Origin: Syngnathus acus
Lineage: Eukaryota > Chordata > Actinopteri > Syngnathiformes > Syngnathidae
Assembly (NCBI RefSeq): GCF_901709675.1
Contig: NC_051101.1
Location: 4,608,501 to 4,672,500 of the forward strand
Length of the DNA stretch: 64,000 bases
Direction of reading: 5' to 3'
Position numbers and translations under genes: made by a program. The notes beneath the pieces were generated by a model that was not told where the DNA came from, made no database searches, and saw nothing but the letters and a program-made list of their open reading frames with translations. Positions 47,858-61,370 of the stretch are shown piece by piece (the first letter of the stretch is position 1; every line of letters starts with the position of its first letter).

Positions 47858-47963
47858 ATACCCCGCTAACTGCCCAAAGTCAGCTGGGATAGGGTCTAGC
47901 AAGCTCGTGACCCTCGTGAAGATAAACGATTCGAGTGATGAATGGATGGATGGATGGATACTT
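47858..47963 (+). mobile_element. 3' end of a SINE-like element with GGAT tail
   Basis: TACCCCGCTAACTGCCCAAAG-type words, then AGTCAGCTGGGATAGGGTCT and GATGAATGGATGGATGGATG: the last third of the 29.9 kb element. Confidence 0.65.
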
Positions 47964-48904
47964 TGAAAACATTATTAGAGGTATCTCATGGTACCTAATG
48001 GAAGCTCACTGATTGTGTGAATAATGACATATTTTTAGTGTGAATTCATTTAGAGCGTTAAAAGAAAGAGCATGAAGTTGTTTTCTTTCCGGTTCTAGTT
48101 GAGATAATTACAAAATTTTCTTGGTGCACTTATCTTAGAAAACCTTCTGACAAACATGTTTTATTTTGCCAAGGGATAATGTGTTTCCAGAACATTCAAT
48201 TCTTAGAAACACAAATCCCACATCCCCAGAAGTTGTTCTCTTGACTATAAAGTGGTGCTGTGAATACATCAACTTCAGATAGACAAAGAGAAGTGGCGGC
48301 TTAAAGACGAGAACTAATTTACTTTTGTTTTCAGTCACTCTATGAAAATAGTAGAAAATGTTTTTGAGAGCTTGACACTAATTGGAAACTCTGACAGGCA
48401 GGCATTTTCCAACAGCATCGGATGAATTGGTTCCTAGTAGGAAAGTTACCTTTTATGGAATTTGAATGTAAAACATTTTCAAAGATGTGACGCGGTCTAA
48501 TCACAGTTTTGCCAGTTACACTGATTTTTGTTGTTGCTCTTGTCCTTTCTCAGCTATTTCCCAACTGTTCATTTGAATAAATATATGTTCAATACCGAAC
48601 ACTTTCAGTTTTCTATATGTAATTTCTTCTGCAAATTAAGGCTAGTGTCATGCCATCATCATGTAATTCGTTGGCACTCAACTGTGGCTTCAGGCTGTGC
48701 TTTTCATAAAGACATACATACATTGCAAAGGGGTGAATTGGGATGTACACAATTGGCTTCTCTCAACAACCCCACCATCTTCTCCGCAGTTGAAATTCTT
48801 TTTACTTTTGCCACTCATTGGTTATTGTTTTGTTAACTGACATAATATTGTGACTACACCCGAAGACTGATATAGTGAGAACCTGAAGAAGTCAAGCCAT
48901 GACA

Positions 48905-49400
48905 AATGTAAATTAATAGATGGCTTTAAATCCTCTCCGTACAATAAATGGGCAAAGCCTGTTTTTTTGTCTTTCAAACAAGCCCATGGATCTACTTATC
49001 TGAACAACTTGTTTTGTTTGGACGCAGGAAATAAACATTGACTGATCCTGAAACTTATTATCAGTATCCATCCATTTCTTGACTGCTTTGTTACAATTGA
49101 ACACAACTCGTCTATAATTGGCGTTTCTCATTATTCCTTTCACTCGGAGCTTTCTTTCTTTGCCAGCTATTGCCAGGCCTCCAAAGGGGAGATGTTAGCT
49201 GCGCCACACTCTGTGGACAGCCATTGAGCCCCGGAGCAAACGAGCAGACATATATATCACTTGACTCTGTGTCAGGACGATTACTGGATAAAGATCACAA
49301 TATGACACTTTTCCTTTTCAGTGCTGGCTCAGTGAACAGAGGAAAAGCTCATGCAGCTCAGCATGCTCCTGTCCGGGATATTGATCACAGATCTCAGTCC
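48905..49400. promoter_or_regulatory. Candidate conserved regulatory block A
   Basis: Mixed-composition, repeat-free sequence with short blocks such as TGGCGTTTCTCATTATTCC and GGCCTCCAAAGGGGAGATG. No coding frame. The call rests on texture and setting only. Confidence 0.2.
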
Positions 49401-50599
49401 TAAGACTTCTCAAGTGTGTTAGAGGAAAAAAAAAAAAAAAATCCATGTGCCTTTTTTCATTTTTAAAATGTCACAGCGATACTCAGAAATAGTTTAGTCT
49501 AGTGGGTGCACACTTCAACAATTATTGGGTATACCTCCTTTTTGATTGCATGTTGTGTCAATTGGTGTTGTACAATATTGACAATGTATGACCATCCGAA
49601 CATCCTGTGCAATCATGCTTTTGCAGATCATCAGCACATTTTCCAGAAGACCTCTTTGCTTTTTATTACATTAATGTTACTTGTAAGACCCATTATACAC
49701 ATCGCCCCTAAAATTGTTATGGTCGCTCAAATAAAACACAAACATTGCACATACCTACAGTATGTGTTTTTAAAGCCCTAAAGGCATTAACAGAGCTCCG
49801 GACGTTGATGTTACGCATCCCACAATGCACCACGCCAAACGGAAACAAAGTGGTTGTGAAGATAAAAGTCAGGAGATAATGCCGATGTAATGCCGATTCG
49901 GCCGGGGCCTTCTCTCGATCTGCCGTCATTGTTGAAAAAAGTATTGCTGGCGCTTAATTGATCCGTAATATTCAATATCCTGCCCAGCTTGTGAATGTAT
50001 CTCATTAGGTCTTTTCCATCAAAGTGAGATGTGAATTCACTTGGACAGAATGTTGACGGACAAACGCTAGATGTATCGCAAGGCTCCATTGTTAGTCATT
50101 GGCGTACTGGTGCTACATTACTGCCAATGTGACTGTGTAAAAGGGAATAGTCACATGACAGATGTCCTGAGCTCTATTGAAAATTAATAGAGAATACTTA
50201 GAGTAGAATACTTACTGTTATTCTCTGTTCATGGAAATTGAAACTGGTGTTACTGATGCGACCTATTACTTTTAGTTGAATGGTCAGCATATCATGACAG
50301 TTTTATTCATAGGCTTAAGATGAAAATTAGTGTCTCGTGAATTACAGTACAACACACTGCATTTAGAATCAAAAGCCATAGGATACCAAACTCTGATAAT
50401 GTCATATTATTGTAGATAATGATTTCTTTTTATGTTTGTCTTATCGATTGTCTTATAATGGGGAAAACAAACATTTACTTTTTCTTTCCCTTTTCTTTGA
50501 GGGCTAAAGGGCAGTGAAGCAATAATCCTCAATCATCGCTATTATTTTATGGAATGGCCAGAAATAAGTCAATAAATGAATCCCAATAATATTAATATA

Positions 50600-50900
50600 T
50601 CATATATTGAGCCACAAGATACAGTAGGCCACATTTCATTTGAGCAACAGCTGAGGCCTCCAGCCGGGCCAGCTTTCAAGCAGCCTTGTCCCCGCTGGGA
50701 TATTATGAGAATCATAAATAATACGTGCTAATGGGATATGAATTGATTACGTGCAGAGGGGAGCTGGACGGTCTCAATCCATCACCCTAAATGGTGTTTA
50801 ACAATAGATTACCAGCCGATAATTCCTCCAATATGAGATTAAATAAAATAGCGGGGCAATTTTCAGCAGTCTACCACTGCCCCACTTTCCTTCTATTTTC
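50600..50900. promoter_or_regulatory. Candidate conserved regulatory block B
   Basis: Repeat-free, with dense homeodomain-type AT words (TAATGGGATATGAATTGATT, GAGATTAAATAAAATAGCGG) embedded in GC-rich sequence (CTCCAGCCGGGCCAGCTTTC). This texture is common in vertebrate non-coding enhancers. No coding frame spans it. Confidence 0.3.
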
Positions 50901-53639
50901 TAGAGGGTGGAAATAAATCTGCTCAATTACTGTACCGGCAATTCGTTTTTCACCGCAAAGGACATTATTATTTCATTTAGAGCTTGTTCATGCATCATAG
51001 ATTATTTCATTTCACTCAGTCAATACAGAGGAGTGCAGTATTTTATTTGATCCGCCTGGATTTACGGGGAAGTGGGCTTTATATACTTGGAAGAGGGGCT
51101 TTCTGTAAATGGAGAGAAGCGTACAATCTTCTTTGTGTATTTACAAAAACTCATTCTTGTGCTCATATTCTGCAAAATGTATACTATATTTATACATTTA
51201 GTCCATGCTGTCCTCAGGCACCGAGCAGACAATGAGAAAAATGGTCCTTCTTCAAACCTGTGATCAATTGAAACTGCATTAGTTGTGCCCATAAGATGAT
51301 TTGGAACATCACTTCAATCCCAAAGAACACTGAAAATTGGATAACACACATGCACACCGGGCTCTAACTTAGCTGCAAATCATGTTAAGGTTTTCAGTGA
51401 AGCCCAAGTTGTGATTGGTTATTTCTCCTTTAACTGCATCATGTTGTACCTCTGAGGGTTCACGTGTGATGATCAATGTTAATGTTTCTTCTTATCGCTT
51501 TTCTTTGGCTCAATAAAACAATGACCAGTAAACCAACATTTCACAATATGGGAGTAAATTACAATCAAATGGACCAGAATGGTTTGTTTGGTATCTTGAT
51601 ACGAGATTACCAGTTGCGCTAGTTTGATGTGCCAGGCGACTCATGTTGTGTTTGTGACAAAAGGGAGTATTTTCAAGGGAGGAGCTGCACTGGAACAGCA
51701 CTTAATCATTACATACAATAATTATTTGTGTAAAAGCACACTTTGATACACCATGTGCACTCCCCTCAAATTTTGATTTACTTTTCTATTCAACTCACCA
51801 CAAATTCTGGCTCGTGTTGAACTTTGATCTCTTCTTCTATCCAAATGGAACTCCCAAAATTGGTGCCAATTACATACCTTTTGGCTGTTCCAGAAGAAAT
51901 ATTTCCATTGAATCAGTAGCTAAGAGTCGTGATTACGGGACCCAGGTGGTAACATCCAACCACTGTTTAATGGCAACAAGCCAGGGAACTGTATTTGCAG
52001 TCTTTGTAAATGAGGCCAAACTGGTCTTTAGAGGTGTTGAGAAGTTTTACCATACTGAGCATTGGCACTAACATCAATACCAAACCTGCACTGGCACGAA
52101 CTCAGAGTGAAAAGAGTAAGTGATAGTGATGTCCGTTACGCAACAAACGGCTCTTAAAAGTGAACGACAGGCGCTGGCTCCTTTTTAGGATCCGCTCCCC
52201 TGTGGTACAAACTTCACTTTGAGAAAGGTACGCACGCATGCACGCACGCTTTTCAAATATATTGACAATATAACAGCAGAGTGAAAAGTCTGTGAGGAAA
52301 AAACAAGTTCTTATGGAGCTGGCTCCACAACCAAACGTACTGTCAGATACAGGAACATGGATGAAAAAAAGACAAGAATTTCAACCTGACTGTATTATTG
52401 AAGGTGCCAGTGTGCAAGTGCACTGCATTGAGAAAACCTTTACCAAAACAAGGGAGATCATTTCCATACAGACAGAAAGGAACCGGATCAGTTCCTCATA
52501 GGTGGGTTGTTTTTGAACAAAAAAAGGGAACACTGTATTTATTAGTGGTAGGAATGTAATGACTTTCTGTCATAAATGTTCTTCACTTAACCACAATCCA
52601 GCTTTGAGTTTGGTAGTGTGGAGTAGAGCAGCAGTCTGTGAAGGAAAAACTCAATCAAACCCACCAGAATGTGTCATGTGTTATCATCTGAGCAAAACTT
52701 CCTCCAACGTGTCCAAATATATTATGGATTGGACATTAAACAATGTAATAAAGGTGTTGAATATGGAAAAATGCTGTCATCCTGTTGATGTTGAAAAGTA
52801 GTTAAATATGTATAACGGAAAAACTAGTGTGTTTTCTTAGTTTGACTGTCTGAACATAAAGCAAAATGCAACTGTTTGCAGAGTTGTTGTTTTTGTGTGA
52901 AAGTTACTCAATTTATCATTGAAACGGATTTTACTGACTCAATAAACGTATTGCACCCATGGCTTGGATTACTTTGTTCATGTTAGATTTCTGATGAGCT
53001 GGTTAAACTGACCTGCTCAGATTCAAACCACCACAGTGTATCTTCCACAGCATCAATGATTATTACATATCTCATCAGTAAATCCTTCTCATGTTTACTT
53101 CCTCTCTTTACACCCTGGCTTGGAAGTGTCCCCCCTCATCGCTTTCAATCCTGTCCTCCCAATCCTCATTCAATCCTCTTCCACCCGTCTCTCTCTGCTG
53201 TTCGTTGAATGGCCTCCTGTGGGGAAGGAGTTGAGTGGGCTTGTCTGGGGTCTGAAGTTGGGCTTGGATTGGGGAAGAGGTGGCTGTCACAGTGTTTGAT
53301 TAATGACCCGTCTGTGGCATGTCCAGCTACATTAGGACTCCATGTATCTACCCGCGTCCACATGGGGCGAGGGGGCTTTGTTCTGGGAGGAAATGGTGTC
53401 AGTGGCCCACAGCCGTTTGCCTATAAAAAGATAAAGATTTACTGTCATCAAAGGGCAGATTAAAGCCAACAATAGTGACATTGATTTTTTTTTTTCCCCC
53501 CCAAACCAAAAAATTCGCATTTTGGAAGGGCCATTCCAGGAATAGAGAGCGATATGATCATCTTATTTGGAAAGGATAATATGGAATCGTCTCCTAGAAT
53601 GAACTTTGAAAGAAGTAAATTGTAAATATTGATTTCTGA

Positions 53640-54200
53640 AATAAAGTGTCAATCTCGGTTGGGCCAAGATTATTCTCATCATGTGGCTCAACCTCCAGCA
53701 CCAATAAATTCAAAACTGCTGACAAAGTGGAGTGTATAGGATTTCTGTTAGGAGCAGTCGGCAGCGCCTTACCGCTTGGCCGGCCTGAGCCCCTGCCGGT
53801 AATGGCTGTTCAATTTTATCAGATAACAAAGGAGATCTCATCAGAGCCGAAAAATGAAATGAACTGTGACTCTGAATCAGGATCCCTGCTCTTATCCCAG
53901 TAAAAATCATCTGTGTGGGGCCCAGGGCTTTCCATTATTTCAGGTCACTTCATTACGGCCCTGCACACAGGACCCAATTGCTACAAACAAAGCAGGCCCT
54001 TCCTGTCTCACCCAGGGGTCGAATGTGAGGGGCAGTTTGATAGGCTCTTGACGTGTCCAGGGTTATCCCATTACCACTTAAGAGGGTTGCTGAAAGGCAG
54101 CAAATCTCACCCACTTGTTTGTTATCCTTTCTCACCCTTATGTATCATGAGAGGTTTTATTGCTCACCTTTTGTCTCATGCCAGAAAATAATTAATTTTT
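53640..54200. promoter_or_regulatory. Candidate conserved regulatory block C
   Basis: Repeat-free, mixed GC and AT words (GGGCCCAGGGCTTTCCATTA, GGTCACTTCATTACGGCC, GACCCAATTGCTACAAACAA). Overlapping short open frames on both strands have no protein likeness. The CTACAAACAA word could take SOX or FOX factors. Confidence 0.3.
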
Positions 54201-55799
54201 TCCAATTGTGGTTCGGACTAGATTTTCTTGTCAGAGTGACCTTTGTCTCATTTTCCATATACTAGATGTCAATGATGGTGAAGGTCAGGTGAAAAGAGGA
54301 CAAATACAGCTGAAGGACACACCATACAAAGTTGTTTTGCTGCTGAAATACTTGTTTTACAGTATTTAAAAAAAAGATGTATAGCAGTATGAAATTATTT
54401 TAAATAACTTTATTTTTTTGCCAGAAAATATCTAAGTTTCCCCCTGTATGTCTATACCTTTATTCTTGCACTAGTGAATGAAATAGGTTGTTATTGCCAA
54501 GGAATTTGTAGCATTGTGAGTAATTACAGTTTTTGTTCCAGCCTCAGAAGGCTCACTATTGATCTCCAGGAAGAGGGTGATCGATACACATGGGGGTAGG
54601 GGGATTTGATAGCTACACAGAAGAAAAATGATGTAGATCAGGCAGAGAGATTTGTAATAAAGGACTTAAAAGAAGGAAAACAGATAGTACCTTCTTATTC
54701 TTCGATGTTCTCTGCATAGAACTTTGCTCAATATCTTTCCAATTGAAAACAACATAGTCATCTTATCATGGTATGTGATGGCACCTTTAAGCGCTGCGGA
54801 ATGTTTTCCTTCACAATCCAATTATGATTTCACAAGGTTCCTTTCTCTCAAGGGGTTTTTATCTTTCCATCTCCATCATTTCACAAGAGCTTGGAGAAAG
54901 TGCTCAACCAGTTGAAATTTATCTGATATCCTATGAGCTCCAAGCCACTGGATTGACCCATGCAGTCTTGGGTTGGCAACAGTTTGAGAACCTCAGTGAC
55001 CAGATCATCATCCTGGTCATGTGTGACTTTGGATGAAAACAGTCTCAGTTACTTTTACACTTGTGATCTTGGATTTTTGTTTAGTATTTGTGTTTTGGAT
55101 TTACTTTAGTAAAATTAGGTCACTTTCACTTTGACTATTTGTGGGGATCATGCCATTGTCCAAATGGCACATAGATTGTTTTTAATTGGAACGTTGCTCA
55201 TGAATACCATGACAAAAAGACTTCCCGAAGAGGTAGGCTTTCAGCTTTTGAAAGTTTGACGAGTTGAAAGGTTTTCTATGGCCTGTGATGCTCGAGTGCA
55301 ATGACAAGGAAGACAAAATTACACCTTAATTCATTCCAAGTTAAAGCAAAAGAGGGAAAAAAGAGTCTAAAAACAAAGTTGGCCCCTTTGGTTAAATTTC
55401 AGAGCAGAGGGCAATTTGCAAAGATTGAAATGTGGAATTAGAGTGGATTTGATGCATTTCAATTTGAACAAAAGGGGACACCATGCACCTTCAGGCATTA
55501 TTTAAGTAATGTCTTTTGGCATGTTTGAGGCATTGGAAAGAAGGGCTCAGAAATGAGGGATTTACCCAGATGACATTGCTGTGGTCGGGTGTTATCACTC
55601 TTTGTACTCACTCCACTGAGTGAAAAAACAAGCAGGCATACAAGAAGATTCACATCATACATCCTTTGCACGCGGGCAATGTGGATATTCACTTTAAACA
55701 ACATCTAAATCAAGGTGTTCTCAACGGACCTCGTCCACTTCTTATCGAAACACAGGCACTGCCAGATAACTTGATTTGCTTAAGGAAAGGAGGAGATAT

Positions 55800-56215
55800 T
55801 AACAGCACTTGACTACGGCAGCGGCCCCTTCTGTTGTTCGTATTAAACTTATCCACCACTTCATTATACCTTCACTCTCTGGAGAGTCTCGCTGTACAGT
55901 CCCTCTTTATCTCCTCTTTTCTCCTGTTTTCCCTCCTTCTCTTGCTCTGGCTCTCTCTCTCAACCTCATGATACCAGCAGACAAGACCATCATCAACATG
56001 CGCGGTGCGCCCGTGTCATGCAGATAGCCTCTGTGTTAGTAATGGAGGGAACAGCGATCGATAGGGAGAAGGAGATGGCTGCATCTAAGCGGTCTCTGTT
56101 TGGCTAGGCCTAATCATGGTGACGAATGTTGTTGTCATATTAGAAGGGATAATTTAATGCTGACACTTTACCCGTGATGAATGTGGCATCGCTGACGTCG
56201 GCTTAAGTCAGGCTT
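55800..56215. promoter_or_regulatory. Candidate conserved regulatory block D
   Basis: Sequence such as CATCAACATGCGCGGTGCGC and ATCATGGTGACGAATGTTGT lies between repeats. It ends just before a MITE at 56.4 kb. No gene seen. Confidence 0.25.
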
Positions 56216-56362
56216 GACAAACTTTTTTAAATTTTAATGTCACACTTGTTTTTGTGACATCCCAGCCTAGGTGAACAAAGACTGGACTATATATTGGATT
56301 GTCAACCAGTGGTCCACGGCTTTCTAGTGGTCTGTGGCGGTATTGTAGGTGGTCCTCGAAAG

Positions 56363-56776
56363 TACCGTATTTTCCGGACGACAAGGCGCACCGGACTATA
56401 AGGCGCACCTTCAATGAATGGCCCATCTTAAAACGTCCTTATATAAGGCGCATCGGACTGTAAGGCGCACCATTAATGCATCATGTCAGATTTTTTTATC
56501 CAAATCAAATCATTCTCCATTTTATCTTTTTTATTTCAACTTCAGACACAACAAATTACTTTATAATCACAAAATAATTATCCATAGTCTTTTTGATTCA
56601 TGATTCATAGTCTTCAGCGGGTCACTTATGATTGACTTCATGACACAATGCTTCGGGCCAGTTTAAATTTAGGAATTTGGTCCATATGTAAGGCGCACCG
56701 GACTATAAGGCGCACTGTCGGCTTTTGAGAAAATTTTAAGTTTCTAGGTGCGCCTTATAGTCCGGGAAATACGGTA
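56363..56776. mobile_element. Larger MITE of the TACCGTA...TACGGTA group
   Basis: Starts TACCGTATTTTCCGGACGAC and ends CCGGGAAATACGGTA. Multiple internal GGACTATAAGGCGCACC units stand near both ends. About 414 bases, non-coding. It resembles the 172-base pair in end design but is a different, older sequence. Confidence 0.75.
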
Positions 56777-57159
56777 ATAATGTAAGATGAAATGCAAAAT
56801 GAAATTGATTTATTGTTTGGACTTGATTTATTTTCCAACTAATTTTGTGAACAATCAACCGACCTTTTCTGTGTCTTCCTGGGAGTGTTTTCACCAAGTG
56901 TAGCAAATTTTAACACGTACCCCCCTCCCCAAGCAAAGTTACAAGGGGCGTTTAGTCACTCGCTGTCGACTAACATTACATTTGCCAGGTCCCAGGTCAA
57001 AACCATTCACAGCTCAGAACCTGGTCAGAGCACATACAACATATTATTGTTTTTTTTTTCTGCTGAGATGAGTTCCATCACTCAGACTGTAGTTGTATGA
57101 GGATGCCATCTCCCATGTCTCAAAACTCATCCATTTCTCCATTTACGGTACCTGCAGAT

Positions 57160-58040
57160 TGAGATTGTTTGATACTCACCAGTCTGCAGGTCACACTGGG
57201 GACCTTGTGTACAGCAAGTAAATTTATTTTGATTCCTAACGCCCTTATCTGAGATGTTCAGGAACAGAGTATATTTTTATGATTTATCACTTCAAAGCCG
57301 TAAAGTCTTTTGTTGACACATGACGACACTTTGTATCTTCGGCAGCATCTGTGTGACTGACTAGCCCTGTTGTTGCACTTACTTCATTCACAAAAATGAC
57401 ATTTTGATTTTGTTGACAGAGGCTGTTTGTAGATAAAATAGGGAAGATAAAAACTCCAATTATGATTTTTTTTTTTTTATGAATTCCATCCGTTGGAGGG
57501 AGAGACAGTTGCCGAAGATGTGATGAATTGATGAGCCACAAAAGGTTAACTTGACCTTTTTGTAGAGATGCAATTGTTTTATTCCATGGTGACATACTCC
57601 TTCTTTTGGATGGAGATTAAATAAAATAAAGGGGCGAGGGACGCTTAAATCTTCTCCGTCATAAGTTTTACCATTTTATTCAATATGTGACATCTCATTC
57701 AGTCGTCTGTTTTTTAAATCATAAATTGATTCACAAAACTGTCCCCTGTTCTTATTTTGATTCGTGTATTTATGTATTGTTTTGATTCTGCTGAAAATGC
57801 ACAGACTATTATAGCTAAACCTGCAACGGACCAACACAGCCATTTGACCTTGGCAGGTCTATTTGCACTAGAGAGACTAAATATTTACCTGTCATTGTTG
57901 ATGATACTCCAGGCCTCAATGCCCTTAACGGTTTTGATGGAGAAGCAGGGCTTTGCAGCAGCGGGGAGGTGGAATTACAAATTTAAGAGCAGTGAATTGG
58001 ACTATATCTTTAGGACGATGTGGTCTTAATTCTGCACCTT
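57160..58040. promoter_or_regulatory. Candidate conserved regulatory block E
   Basis: Repeat-free sequence with motif-rich words (CATTTGACCTTGGCAGGTCT, CATAAATTGATTCAC, CTAACGCCCTTATCTGAG). No protein likeness in the open frames crossing it. Confidence 0.25.
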
Positions 58041-58797
58041 ACAACACAACTACCTTAATCTGTAAAAGGATGGAGCAAGATTGAGAGGAGTTGCGGGGAA
58101 TTGTAATGAAAACACGATACTACAAACTGCTGGTGTCTTGATCTTGAAAATACTACATAACACTAGCATTGGAAAACATTTTTATCACTTGTACTTTGTG
58201 ACCAGCTAGTGTTTATACTATTCAAGCATAGTATGACTATGCCTTAATGTTTTGATGCTTTTTGTGTACATTCTAAAAATATGTACACTAAAAATAAAAA
58301 CTAACAAATAACTTTCATAGCTTCTTGCCCCTGCGTGAAAAAAATGCTTTCTCTCTTGGTAAATTGTGAATTGACTGTGGCTCATCACATTTTTCAATTA
58401 ATTTTCATTGGCCAGACCTTATTATTGCCTGATTACCTCCAGACCTATTCAATCAAGAAATAACCTAAATAGAACCTGTCTGACAAAATTGAGTTGGCCA
58501 AAAAATCTCAAAAAGCTGCAAAAAAATGCCACAATCCTAAGAAACTCAAGAACAGATGAGAACTAAAGTAATTGATGTCTATCCATCTGGGAAGGGATAC
58601 AAAGTCATTCCACCCGCTCTGCTGGCGTTTGAGCCTCCCTTTTCCCTTTTTCGCATTCCCTAAATAAACAGTCGGTGTTGCACATGGTTGTCCTGCCTTG
58701 TTTGTGACAGGCTGGCCGCCACGCTTCCCACGCTTGTCTTATTCAGAGGCACGCGCTATCAGCCTGTATTTAAACGCCGTTCTCCCGTCACATATGA

Positions 58798-58855
58798 ATC
58801 CGCGTAGTAGCGCATTCATGAAAGGTGAAGCGCGAAGTGGCGAGGGATCACTTCA
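58798..58855. mobile_element. MITE end scrap related to the 41.3 kb element
   Basis: GTGAAGCGCGAAGTGGCGAG followed by GGATCACTT is the inverted relative of the 41.3 kb left end. Confidence 0.5.
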
Positions 58856-59032
58856 CAAAAGAAGGAATGGAGGATGCAGTAGTCAATACAGGTGTGGTCC
58901 ATTATAATTTTACAATTACTCTGTACGCATGCACGCACAAAGCAGAAGTATTATTTTTGATCGGCACTCAAATTCAAGGATTCCATTGTTAACATAATTT
59001 AGCTGTAGCAAATTTGAGTCATTTTATTGATT

Positions 59033-59204
59033 TACCGTAATTTTCGGACTATAAGTCGCGGTTTTTTTCATAGTTTGGGTGGGGGGGCGACTTATACTCA
59101 GGAGCGACTTATATACATATATATGGTTTTTTTCACTTTTTTGGGCATTTTATGGCTGGTGCGCCTTATACTCCGGTGCGACTTATAGTCCGAAAATTAC
59201 GGTA
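59033..59204. mobile_element. Palindromic MITE, copy 2
   Basis: 172 bases, nearly identical to 15093-15264 in the same orientation. I see differences only in a G-run length, one AT-step region and two substitutions. Confidence 0.88.
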
Positions 59205-59599
59205 CTTATTTAATTGAGCAATGTATGGCTTTTTCCAGTGCAGACTGCCCCAAAAGGTTCACCAAAAATTGTAAACATTAGATTCAGAAGGAATTGTGAG
59301 ATCTACCTGACTTTTGGATCCATTAATTTAATGATTGATCCAATCAGTTTACATTTAATGCCTGCTTTGGAGTCCAACAGATGGCCACCTGGTGAAAGCA
59401 ATGGCCTCAAGGTGCAAGATAGTGTTTCTCTACTTCTTCATCCGAACTGTGCGTGCTCTGAAGTCGGCTGCTTTGAGTCTTGTAGCCATGGACCGTGGGG
59501 ATTGCTGATCCCCATTTCAGATAGGCGCCCTCAATCGCTTATCATTTACAGCTGTCCACCAGTAAACAATAAAACAAAACAAACAAAAGAAGAAAAAAA

Positions 59600-60720
59600 A
59601 TGTTAGAAACAAATGAAAAGGGGGAGCTAAGAACACAAAGTCCTTTAATCCCTCTGAGGTTTGACACTCTCAGCTCCACTCTTGGCCTCCTTATTATGAT
59701 AGCCATCAAAATCATAACTGTTTACACTGCTGTCACTTTGTTATCCTTTCACCAGAAGTTTTCAATTCCGAGATTGATTTGCTCCATCCACTTATCTTTC
59801 CCAACAAAGAAAAAGAAGAAAGCCTTTTTTCATTAAACTTTGGATTGTTCCTAAAGCTAAGTCTTTTTAAAGAAGGGCACTGAGGTAAAAATGTGAGGTC
59901 TAAACTGCCCTCCATGGTTGCTATCGCTTCATGTAAAAATCTTCGCCATACACACTGTCCTTTTGCAGACAGAATGGAGTATTCAACATCAAATCCAGAT
60001 AACATTATTCAATAGTAATGTTTTTCAACTCCTCTCTAATGGCCTAAATCATTTCTTTATTATAAATATTAGGTATCTGTAATAGGAAACACTAATTCCT
60101 TTGACTCGATGCGGGATTCCCACCTTCAAATAAGCATGCTAATCTAATTAGAAAGGTGGTAGAGCTGAACGACTACATTTTCTCGTACTTAGCGTTGGAG
60201 GACCGTGGCTTTGTGGAGCAGATGTGCTGTGAAATTCATTTCCTCTGGTGTAAACGGAGATGCTCCTCTCAATGTCTCTGTTATGAAATTTCCATTTCAC
60301 AGATGATAACCTATTATCACTTTATTCAAGGCAAATGTGTTAATAGCCACAAGGAAATTTGAATTATTCATATTTGCTCATTTTTATTCTGCAGCGCGGC
60401 GCTGGCAGGGCCGCCCTGCTCTTTTCATGCACTGAGAAAGGGCTAATGTAAACATGACCGGAATCCTTGTAAATTGGCTTGTAGAGAAGGCTGTTAGCAT
60501 AGTGCCTGGGGACTGATGCTAGACGGGATAACAGCTGATATCTGTAAAGTACAGGCTGTGCATGTCTGCTATTAAAAAAAGGGCACTGGATGTGTGTCAG
60601 ATTGGGCAAGACTGAAAACGTGTTCATGTGAACTTGTTTGTCAACCATGATCCTGTTAGCAGCTGCTAATGGAAGCTAATTGGACCAGGATGCAGTTTGT
60701 TATACCACTAGGATTTTTTT
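59600..60720. promoter_or_regulatory. Candidate conserved regulatory block F (strongest)
   Basis: A long repeat-free block. It includes AAGCATGCTAATCTAATTAG flanked by the inverted words CCACCTT (60120-60126) and AAGGTGG (60153-60159). It also has TGAATTATTCATATTTGCTC, AGCGCGGCGCTGGCAGGGCC and AGCAGCTGCTAATGGAAGCT. TAAT-type homeodomain sites, CACCT boxes and an E-box CAGCTG sit close together, as in developmental enhancers. No coding frame is convincing. Confidence 0.35.
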
Positions 60721-61370
60721 TTATATTTACATTGCATACACAAATCACCAATACTTCAGTGTTATTTAAAAAAAACATATCTCCACAAACAGTTTTGCTA
60801 AGCCATTAAGAGTCTTAGAATGGCTACAATCTATTTCAACTTGTTGGTTTTGGCGGGCAGTAGGAGGTCAGGGGTTATTTTGCATCTCGCTGGTGTCGGT
60901 CGAAATCCTTGTATGTTCAAAATGATTACTTTTGGGGAAACCCAAAAATGGAAATTAAACCATAAGAAAACCATTTTCAACACTTTAGGTTTGTCAATTA
61001 TTTGTAAAAATAACATCCACATATTAGTACAGATTTTAACAAAATATGAAATTCAACAAAATGTGATTTATGTGTTTCAGCCTGATGCCAATGCTAAAAA
61101 TAAACTAAGGTTAAATATCTATTTGTATTGTATGTCATTGATTTGCATCACATAGGCAATACTCTCTGATGAATAATATCTTTATGAAGACAACTAGATA
61201 TTTCCGTGTGATTCCATGATTGCAAATTAATTGTCTTTCAACCATGCTTAGGACAAAATGTCATCATTTCATGAGGTGCACTTTTTGGAATTGTACATGG
61301 AGAATAATATCATGTACAGCAAAGACAATTTCTAATGCTACAATGAACAAAAATAATTTAACATTTTAAA

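Larger units (their letters stand above)
42131..48900. other. Gene-free stretch, left part of the right-hand desert
   Basis: No coding exon recognised. Contains the listed microsatellites and SINE-like fragments. A minus-strand frame at 44980-45162 looks like a multi-copy repeat product but is unassigned. Confidence 0.45.

Noticed and set aside
59214-59606. 130-codon plus-strand frame
   Set aside because: Starts right after a MITE, with no domain or splice support. Low-complexity Lys end from an A-rich tract.
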